From positions 1-47,276 of the forward strand of contig JANQEV010000003.1 in NCBI GenBank assembly GCA_028278145.1: a stretch of DNA of 47,276 nt. Direction: 5' to 3'. The notes beneath the pieces are model-generated. The model was not told where the DNA came from. It ran no database searches and saw only the letters and a list, made by a program, of their open reading frames with translations. Position 1 is the stretch's first letter, and every line of letters starts with the position of its first letter. Both the position numbers and the translations under genes were made by a program. Shown here in pieces: positions 42,439 through 47,276 of this stretch. The DNA comes from Chromatiales bacterium (GTDB taxonomy: Bacteria > Pseudomonadota > Gammaproteobacteria > Chromatiales > Chromatiaceae).

Positions 42439-42628
42439 CTCGCGTAGAGACGCAAAGGACACCAAGTAATATTTTTGCTTAATTAGGACCGTAGGCCAGA
42501 ATAAGCGATAGCGTTTCTGGCGCTTGGCAGGAGGCTGTTGTTTTTAACAGGTTGTGCCGGGAACGCTATGCTTATCCCGGCCTACTTGTCTAAATCATTC
42601 CTCGCGCTGAGACGCAGAGGTCGCAAAG
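42439..42628. repeat. Dispersed-type hairpin repeat flanked by imperfect 28-bp direct repeats
   Basis: Left arm 42491-42521 (GTAGGCCAGAATAAGCGATA and following) pairs with the reverse complement of 42556-42585 (ending ATCCCGGCCTAC). The arms agree over about 30 bases apart from one extra base and scattered A/G or T/C changes. The hairpin is bracketed by CTCGCG-GAGACGC-type repeats at 42439-42466 and 42601-42628 (about 22 of 28 identical). Such GGCCGGGATAAGC / AGACGCAGAGG motifs resemble repeats scattered through many proteobacterial genomes. Second copies are not in this window. Confidence 0.6.
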
Positions 42629-42659
42629 AAAATTGATCTGATTTTTGGAGTATTTGTTA

Positions 42660-43061
42660 ATGACAATTATGAGAAGTTTATTTGTGGGATTGCTGCTGTT
42701 TCTCCTTGCCGGCTGCGGCGAGATGGGGAGTGAAGAGGATCTGAATCTCACCAGTTTCCTGGAGGTGTTGAAGGGGCAGGGGGTGAGTGGTGATCTGTTG
42801 ATACATGGCCCCATAAATGACGACATGGTTTATGTGGCTGAGTATGCCATCTCCAAGTACACCAGCACCCGTATCATCTCCATCTTCAAGTGCAAAAACG
42901 AGGAGGGGTGTGAGCGCAACCTGCAGGACTCCTTAAAGAACGACAAGCTCTCCGGTCAGGCCAGAAACGGGCGTTACATGATGGTGGCTACCTTCTACCC
43001 AGCAGAGGAAGAGGCTGTGGCTAAGATCAAAAAGCTGTTTCTGGACCACAAGTTCGAGTAA
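42660..43061 (+). CDS. Small lipoprotein, unknown
   Basis: About 133 residues from ATG 42660 (GGAG 10 bases upstream), with a lipoprotein signal peptide ending in the lipobox L-A-G-C (C19, GLLLFLLAGCGEMGS). The mature part is acidic-basic mixed, with CKNEEGCERN giving two further Cys. No family recognised. A TTG five codons upstream gives a poorer signal peptide. It begins a compact four-gene cassette: gap to the next gene is 4 bases. Confidence 0.8.
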   Translation: MTIMRSLFVGLLLFLLAGCGEMGSEEDLNLTSFLEVLKGQGVSGDLLIHGPINDDMVYVAEYAISKYTSTRIISIFKCKNEEGCERNLQDSLKNDKLSGQARNGRYMMVATFYPAEEEAVAKIKKLFLDHKFE

Positions 43062-43065
43062 AGAC

Positions 43066-43812
43066 ATGATATTTAGTCTGCGCACATGGATATTGGGATT
43101 ATCTCTTTTGGGATTGACAGCATGCTCAGGGGGTGGCTCGGATGAACCCTGGAGTAAGCGCAAGGCCAGCTTTGAACAGGCGGCCGAGATTGCTAAGCCT
43201 CTGATTGCCGCAATCAACAGCTATTTTCAGGAGACCGGCAAGCCACCCCTATTCCTGAAAGACATTACTCCCAAATATATCCCGCAGATTCCTGCCACTG
43301 GTGTAAAAGAGTGTCCGGATTTTGATTATCGTGCCTTTGCCAACCGTGCATTGCATATAGTGTGGTATGACCTTGGTTCACGTCAGGGGCGCCCCATGAA
43401 GAAACCGGCAAAATTCTCCGATGGTAATCAGGAGCACGCTATTTTGGTTCTGGCTCTGAATTCTGACTCCAAGATTGTCAGTGCCAAGATTGATCGTCTG
43501 CCCAAGGATCTGGAAGGGATGGAGTTTAATGCCGCTAAATGGAAGCTGAATGATAACCGCATGTTGATGTCCCTCAAGCTGGCCGATACCTACCGGTTGG
43601 ATGGCATGCCCAGGGAGGTGTTTCAGAATCTTCTGGGATACCCTGATGGGGAAAGAGCGTTGGAGAATGTGCCATGGGAATTGCGCATCAACTGTTCCAC
43701 CGGTTTTCTTAACCGTGATGTGTTCTTCTACTGGCCACTGCAGAAGTATCCGCCCCAGATCTACAGCGGTGACGTGGAACTGGTGGCAGACTGGGCCTAT
43801 GTGCACGATTAG
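43066..43812 (+). CDS. Lipoprotein, unknown
   Basis: A 248-residue protein with lipobox L-T-A-C (C20, LSLLGLTACSGGGSDEP). The helical start of the mature part (KRKASFEQAAEIAKPLIAAINSYFQETGKPP, FLKDITPKYIPQIPATG) resembles the early part of secreted pseudopilin-like proteins. It is followed by beta-rich sequence with Cys in KECPDFDY and INCSTGF. No confident family. Four bases after the first lipoprotein and 5 bases before the NlpC/P60 gene, so co-transcribed. Confidence 0.8.
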   Translation: MIFSLRTWILGLSLLGLTACSGGGSDEPWSKRKASFEQAAEIAKPLIAAINSYFQETGKPPLFLKDITPKYIPQIPATGVKECPDFDYRAFANRALHIVWYDLGSRQGRPMKKPAKFSDGNQEHAILVLALNSDSKIVSAKIDRLPKDLEGMEFNAAKWKLNDNRMLMSLKLADTYRLDGMPREVFQNLLGYPDGERALENVPWELRINCSTGFLNRDVFFYWPLQKYPPQIYSGDVELVADWAYVHD

Positions 43813-43817
43813 AGATC

Positions 43818-44315
43818 ATGTTTAGAAGAATGATAAAACCGCTCCAGATTCTTACTCTCCTGTTGTTCTTAGGCTGCTTTAGTCTGTTTGGGTATGCGGC
43901 ACCTGATGCGTCCACATCAAAGCAGGTTGATCTGAATCAGCCTCAGGCGGTGCAACAGGCACTTTATGAGCAGCTCAAGGAGTGGTACCGGGTTCCGAAT
44001 CGTGTGGGTGGCCTCTCCAAGAGTGGTGTGGACTGCTCTGGTTTTACTCTGCTTACCTTCAGAGAATATTTTGGTATTGAGTTGCCGCGCAGTACCATAC
44101 GGCAAGCCCAGGTGGGGATGGACATTGGCCGGCATGAACTGAAGCCGGGTGATCTGGTGTTCTTCCGGACCGGGTTCGTACAGCGGCATGTGGGAATGTA
44201 TACCGGTGCCGGCAAGTTTATCCATGCATCCACCAGTCGCGGTGTAACGGAGTCACGCATGGATAATCCCTACTGGACCAGAAGTTACTGGAAGTCAGTA
44301 CGGGTGCGATTGTGA
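43818..44315 (+). CDS. NlpC/P60 cell-wall hydrolase
   Basis: A 165-residue exported cysteine peptidase. Signal peptide about 1-27 (ILTLLLFLGCFSLFGYA, ends AYA-like). NlpC/P60 catalytic set: C73 in VDCSGF, H124 in QRHVGMYTG, H136 in FIHASTSRGV. It probably cleaves gamma-D-Glu-meso-DAP bonds in stem peptides. GTGA overlap (4 bases) with the following HIT gene and 5-base gap from the lipoprotein gene indicate one operon. Confidence 0.92.
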   Translation: MFRRMIKPLQILTLLLFLGCFSLFGYAAPDASTSKQVDLNQPQAVQQALYEQLKEWYRVPNRVGGLSKSGVDCSGFTLLTFREYFGIELPRSTIRQAQVGMDIGRHELKPGDLVFFRTGFVQRHVGMYTGAGKFIHASTSRGVTESRMDNPYWTRSYWKSVRVRL

Positions 44316-44743
44316 ACGGATTTATACTGGACTCCAGATTGGCATCCGATTGCCATCAGCTGGGGCGAGTGGATAACAGCCTGCTGCTGCTCATGGACAA
44401 CTCCCTGGTACCCTGGCTGATATTGGTGCCGATGCTGGATGTTACAGAATTCCATGAGTTGGAGCATGATGTCCAGCTGCAACTGCTGGAGCAGATTAAT
44501 CTCCTCTCCGCTTATCTGAAACATGAGTTTGCCCTGGACAAGATCAATGTGGCCGCCATCGGTAACATCGTGCGCCAGATGCATATCCATGTGGTGGGTC
44601 GCAGCGAGCAGGACTTCTGCTGGCCTAATGTGGTCTGGGGTGCGGAAGGGCGCAAAGCATACACTGAGCAGGAAGTAGGTGATATTTCCAGTTCTCTAAT
44701 CAACCGGCTGGGTGATAGGTTCATTCCATATCCTCAAGGCTGA
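44312..44743 (+). CDS. HIT-family protein
   Basis: A 143-residue cytoplasmic histidine-triad protein. The triad motif is Q-M-H91-I-H93-V-V, with the catalytic histidine at H91 and the first triad His replaced by Gln, as in several HIT subfamilies. Preceded by LDSRLASDCHQLGRVDNSLLLLMDNSLVPWLILVP. Substrate is probably a nucleotide-linked compound. GTG start overlaps the NlpC/P60 stop. No clear terminator follows. Confidence 0.88.
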   Translation: MNGFILDSRLASDCHQLGRVDNSLLLLMDNSLVPWLILVPMLDVTEFHELEHDVQLQLLEQINLLSAYLKHEFALDKINVAAIGNIVRQMHIHVVGRSEQDFCWPNVVWGAEGRKAYTEQEVGDISSSLINRLGDRFIPYPQG

Positions 44744-44778
44744 TTCAACTCCCATAGGCTCCTTTTTCAGCAGCCTCG

Positions 44779-44796
44779 AAGTCTGTATACAGACTT
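44779..44796. promoter_or_regulatory. 18-bp perfect palindrome upstream of the hydrogenase operon
   Basis: AAGTCTGTATACAGACTT, 36 bases after the HIT stop and about 135 bp upstream of the -24 element of the hyb promoter. No T-tract, so not an intrinsic terminator. Distance suits an activator-binding site for a sigma54 promoter. It is not a LexA box (CTGT and ACAG separated by only 2 bases). Confidence 0.4.
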
Positions 44797-44829
44797 ACCA
44801 CTGCCACCGTTTCTGGGTGTAAACCTGCT

Positions 44830-44847
44830 TTTCACTTTTCTGTGAAA
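44830..44847. promoter_or_regulatory. Inverted repeat at activator distance upstream of hyb
   Basis: TTTCAC-TTTTCT-GTGAAA, 6-bp arms extended by further bases with one bulge (GCTTTTCAC...GTGAAAGC). About 84-101 bp upstream of the sigma54 -24 element. Candidate enhancer site for a hydrogenase regulator. Confidence 0.35.
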
Positions 44848-44928
44848 GCGCAAAACTACCTCCCGGCCCCATGCCAGAAAATCTATAGCGTTATTTCATA
44901 ACAGCCTGTAAAGCAATAAGAAAATTCA

Positions 44929-44946
44929 TCTGGCATGGTTGCTGCA
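44929..44946 (+). promoter_or_regulatory. Sigma54 promoter of the hydrogenase operon
   Basis: TCTGGCATGGTTGCTGCA: -24 CTGGCATG and -12 CTGCA (one mismatch to TTGCA), with GG and GC at standard spacing. Predicted start near 44958, leader about 54 bases. Uptake-hydrogenase operons are often sigma54-dependent. Confidence 0.75.
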
Positions 44947-44965
44947 AAAGGCCTCTCTCGAATAA

Positions 44966-44982
44966 GTACATAAAAAATGTAC
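44966..44982. promoter_or_regulatory. GTACAT-N5-ATGTAC dyad in the hyb leader
   Basis: A perfect 17-bp dyad (6-bp arms, 5-base AAAAA spacer) that lies just downstream of the predicted sigma54 start and 29 bases before the hybO ATG. Could be a repressor site or a weak leader hairpin; too close for an activator of this promoter. Confidence 0.4.
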
Positions 44983-45011
44983 AGCCTCAAACAGCAACTG
45001 GAGGATGAGAG

Positions 45012-46133
45012 ATGGCGCAGAGTGAATTTGATTTTTCAGGTCTTGAGAAGCGGCTGGGGGTATCCCGCAGAACGTTTCTGAAGTTCTGTACCGGTGTGGC
45101 AGCCTCCCTGGGCCTGCCGTCCGGAGCGGCCATGGCCATGGCCAAGGCGGTGGCGGATCCCAAGAAGAGGCCGCCGGTCATCTGGCTGCATGGTCAGGAG
45201 TGTACCGGCCCCACCGAGGCCCTGCTGCGTTCTGAACAACCCAGCCTGGAACACCTGATCCTGGATCTCATCTCCCTGGACTATCACCAGACCCTGGATG
45301 CAGGTGCCGGCCATCAGGTGGAGGATCTGAAGAAGCAGGCCATGAAAGAGAATAAGGGTAAGTACCTGCTGGTGGTGGAGGGTGCCATCCCCCTGGCCCA
45401 GGACGGTATCTTCTGCAAGATCGGTGGTGAGACCATGACCCACATCACCCAGGAGGCAGCCGAGCATGCTGCCGCCATCGTTGCCTATGGCTCTTGTGCC
45501 AGTTGGGGTGGGGTACAGTCTGCTGCTCCCAATCCTACCGGTGCCGTGGGTGCTCCTCAGTTCCTGAAAGATAAGACTGTGGTCACCATTCCGGGTTGTC
45601 CTCCTAACCCTGCCAACTTTATCGGCACCGTTCTTTATTTTGTAACCTACGGCAAGTTGCCACCAATTGATGAGAAAGGGCGTCCCAAGTGGGCCTATGG
45701 CCGCCTGATCCACGAGAACTGTTACCGTCGTCCCCACTTCGATGCCGGGCGTTTCGCCAAGGAGTTCGGGGATGAGGGTCACCGTAAGGGTTGGTGTCTG
45801 TACAAGCTGGGTTGTAAGGGTCCGGAGACCTATAACAACTGCCCAAGCCTGGAATACAACAACGTGGGAGGTGGTGTCTGGCCGGTAGGTGTCGGTCATC
45901 CCTGCTTTGGTTGTTCTGAGCACGGTGTTGGTTTCAACAAACCCCTGTTCAGCCTGGCGGATGTGAAGACCCATACTGCTCCAAATACTTTCCCTGCCAT
46001 TGAAGATCGTCAGGACAGCAGCGGCATTACAGCAGGTGCTGCGGCCCTGGCCGGTGCAGCAGTTGGTGTTGCCGTAGGTGCAACCGCCGCTGGTGCCAAG
46101 AAGCTGGATCAGAAAGAAAAAGATCAGGGCTGA
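45012..46133 (+). CDS. hybO: [NiFe]-hydrogenase small subunit, Hyd-2 type
   Basis: A 373-residue Fe-S subunit that passes electrons from the large subunit to HybA/HybB. Tat signal with S-R19-R20-T-F-L-K. It aligns along its length with E. coli HybO. Medial-cluster cysteines C277, C298, C301 and distal ligands H234, C237, C262, C268 are all present. Proximal-cluster ligands C64, C162 and C196 are present, but the fourth, the second Cys of CTGC, is Pro67 (CTGP, codon CCC at 45210-45212). The C-terminal Gly/Ala-rich helix (about 336-357) is the membrane anchor. Strong Shine-Dalgarno GGAGG at 45000-45004. First gene of hybO-hybA-hybB. Confidence 0.96.
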   Translation: MAQSEFDFSGLEKRLGVSRRTFLKFCTGVAASLGLPSGAAMAMAKAVADPKKRPPVIWLHGQECTGPTEALLRSEQPSLEHLILDLISLDYHQTLDAGAGHQVEDLKKQAMKENKGKYLLVVEGAIPLAQDGIFCKIGGETMTHITQEAAEHAAAIVAYGSCASWGGVQSAAPNPTGAVGAPQFLKDKTVVTIPGCPPNPANFIGTVLYFVTYGKLPPIDEKGRPKWAYGRLIHENCYRRPHFDAGRFAKEFGDEGHRKGWCLYKLGCKGPETYNNCPSLEYNNVGGGVWPVGVGHPCFGCSEHGVGFNKPLFSLADVKTHTAPNTFPAIEDRQDSSGITAGAAALAGAAVGVAVGATAAGAKKLDQKEKDQG

Positions 46134-46143
46134 AGGGGGCGTT

Positions 46144-47118
46144 ATGAAACGTAGAGATTTTCTTAAGGCCACCATAGGCGGGACAGCGGCACTTGCTACT
46201 GCTGGCGCTGCCCAGGCGCGGCCTAATCTGGAGCCGGCCGAGGAAGCCGTAGGTATGCTGTATGACTCTACCCTGTGTGTGGGATGCAAGGCCTGCGTCT
46301 CAATGTGCAAGGAAGTCAACGACATGCCTCCGGTGATCGAGAACGGCGAGCAGGCATATGACTCGGCGCGCGATCTTTCCGGTGACACCCTGAATGTAAT
46401 CAAGGTGTACAAGGATGGCACTGCCGCGGTTAAAGATGCCGAGGTTGATGGTTTCGCATTCGAGAAACGCAGCTGTATGCACTGTGTGGATCCGGGTTGT
46501 GTATCTGCCTGTCCGGTTACCGCCATGCGCCGTCATCCACTGACCGGTATCGTCACTCATCATGCAGATGCATGTATTGGTTGCCGTACCTGTATGGTCG
46601 CATGTCCGTACAACGTGCCGCAGTTTGAGTTCAACAAGCTGTTCGGTCAGATCCAGAAGTGCCAGATGTGTAACCAGAAGGGTGTAGAGCGTATCGATAA
46701 CGGCCAGATTACCGGTTGTGCCGAGGCCTGTCCTACCGGTGCCACCCTGTTTGGTCCCCGCAAGCTGCTTATGGCAGAGGCCAAGAAGCGTATGGCCCTT
46801 AAGCCGGGTGAGACCTACAACTATCCGCGTGGTGATATCAGCAAGCCTGAGAGTTACCACGAGAAAGCGGTGCCGGAATACCAGGATCACATCTGGGGTG
46901 AGAAAGAGGCTGGTGGCACCAACGTGCTGCATATCTCTTCCATACCTTTCGACAAGCTGGGTATGCCGCCTCTGGAAGAGCGTTCTGCTTCCTCCATTGC
47001 CGAGTCGGTTCAGCACTCCGTATACAACATGATGGCCCTGCCGGCACTTGCTCTTGCAGGCCTGACCTATGTCGTACGTCGCAATACCGATGACGAAGAT
47101 GAAGGAGGTGAATCATGA
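46144..47118 (+). CDS. hybA: Hydrogenase-2 ferredoxin-type subunit HybA
   Basis: About 324 residues from ATG 46144 (MKRRDFLKATIGG, a twin-arginine signal; GGGGG 6 bases upstream). Four [4Fe-4S]-type motifs: CVGCKACVSMC, CMHCVDPGCVSACP, CIGCRTCMVACP, and CQMCNQKG ... CAEACPTGA. A C-terminal helix (VYNMMALPALALAGLTYVV) anchors it in the membrane, facing the periplasm. It links the small subunit to the integral quinone-reactive HybB. Separated from hybO by 10 bases and overlapping hybB by 4 (ATGA). Confidence 0.95.
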   Translation: MKRRDFLKATIGGTAALATAGAAQARPNLEPAEEAVGMLYDSTLCVGCKACVSMCKEVNDMPPVIENGEQAYDSARDLSGDTLNVIKVYKDGTAAVKDAEVDGFAFEKRSCMHCVDPGCVSACPVTAMRRHPLTGIVTHHADACIGCRTCMVACPYNVPQFEFNKLFGQIQKCQMCNQKGVERIDNGQITGCAEACPTGATLFGPRKLLMAEAKKRMALKPGETYNYPRGDISKPESYHEKAVPEYQDHIWGEKEAGGTNVLHISSIPFDKLGMPPLEERSASSIAESVQHSVYNMMALPALALAGLTYVVRRNTDDEDEGGES

Positions 47119-47276
47119 GTGCGCATCAGGCGTTAGGTGGACGCATCATCACCAAACCTTTTATTGTGCTGTTTGCCATCTGGGTCATAGGCAGCCTGTT
47201 TGGTGTTCAACGTTTCTTTGTAGATGGTATGGGTGCGGTCAGTAACCTCAACGGCGGTTTTACCTGTGGTATCTGG
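47115..47276 (+). CDS. hybB: Hydrogenase-2 integral membrane subunit HybB (start only)
   Basis: 54 residues before the window ends (MSAHQALGGRIITKPF, then helix IVLFAIWVIGSLFGVQRFFV and LNGGFTCGIW), matching the start of the NrfD/PsrC-like HybB quinone-reducing subunit. Starts on the ATGA overlap with hybA behind GGAGGTG. The large subunit gene hybC is expected just beyond the edge. Confidence 0.93.
   Translation, partial: MSAHQALGGRIITKPFIVLFAIWVIGSLFGVQRFFVDGMGAVSNLNGGFTCGIW

Noticed and set aside
42491..42585. CRISPR-like repeat
   Set aside because: Only one inverted pair; no regular direct repeats with spacers.
44779..44796. LexA box
   Set aside because: CTGT and ACAG are separated by 2 bases rather than 8.
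45036..46526. 496-codon minus-strand open frame
   Set aside because: Antisense to hybO and hybA, Thr/Gly/Leu-rich shadow of biased codon use, no family resemblance.

Overview
The window looks like a chromosomal segment of a gammaproteobacterium. The gene complement (Uup, Nei, TrhP, SixA, IspG, PBP7, a Hyd-2 type uptake hydrogenase, an orphan NosD, PEP-CTERM proteins, a CbrA/CbrB-type two-component system) resembles sulfur-oxidising or respiratory gammaproteobacteria of the Chromatiales/Sedimenticola type. That placement is inference from gene content; no rRNA or other marker is present. I saw no rRNA or tRNA gene, CRISPR array, prophage or intact insertion sequence.

Region 1 (1-11.5 kb, all on the minus strand) reads as an acetate/carboxylate uptake regulon. 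A small CbrX-like membrane protein overlaps a transporter-fused histidine kinase (CbrA-like), followed by an NtrC-type sigma54 activator (CbrB-like). Next come a sodium:solute symporter, a small membrane protein overlapping a TPR protein, a cNMP/CBS/DUF294 protein, another small membrane protein, and the start of acetyl-CoA synthetase (cut by the window edge). A sigma54 promoter precedes the symporter. The 17-bp dyad TGTTAC-N5-GTAACA occurs upstream of that promoter (with a degenerate second copy two helical turns away) and again in front of the kinase operon. This suggests that the activator drives the transporter and its own operon.

Region 2 (11.6-24.3 kb) holds a DUF6394 protein with a two-RCK potassium channel-like protein, PBP7, an orphan NosD, a small membrane protein, a CBS protein, a DUF4124-glutaredoxin protein, O-acetylhomoserine sulfhydrylase, a GNAT acetyltransferase, and a MarR-MFP-RND efflux operon.

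Region 3 (24.4-38.5 kb) is mixed housekeeping and signalling. It carries two PEP-CTERM secreted proteins that share the upstream 12-mer CATGCATGATTC (one also has a near-consensus CRP site), ispG, a DUF6858-like protein, an FNR-like regulator, uup, nei, a CheY-like receiver, a tandem thioredoxin/glutaredoxin protein, an MltB-type lytic transglycosylase, a hemerythrin-GGDEF diguanylate cyclase, a Rieske-glutamate-synthase-domain fusion and a YvcK/CofD-like protein.

Region 4 (38.5-44.7 kb) has a 322-bp MITE-like element with 19-bp terminal inverted repeats directly in front of sixA, an anti-sigma/ECF sigma pair, trhP, a dispersed-type hairpin repeat, and a compact cassette of two lipoproteins, an NlpC/P60 hydrolase and a HIT protein. 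Region 5 (44.7 kb to the end) begins a hybO-hybA-hybB hydrogenase operon behind a good sigma54 promoter. The HybO-like small subunit has proline in place of one of the four canonical proximal-cluster cysteines, the most surprising single residue in the window.
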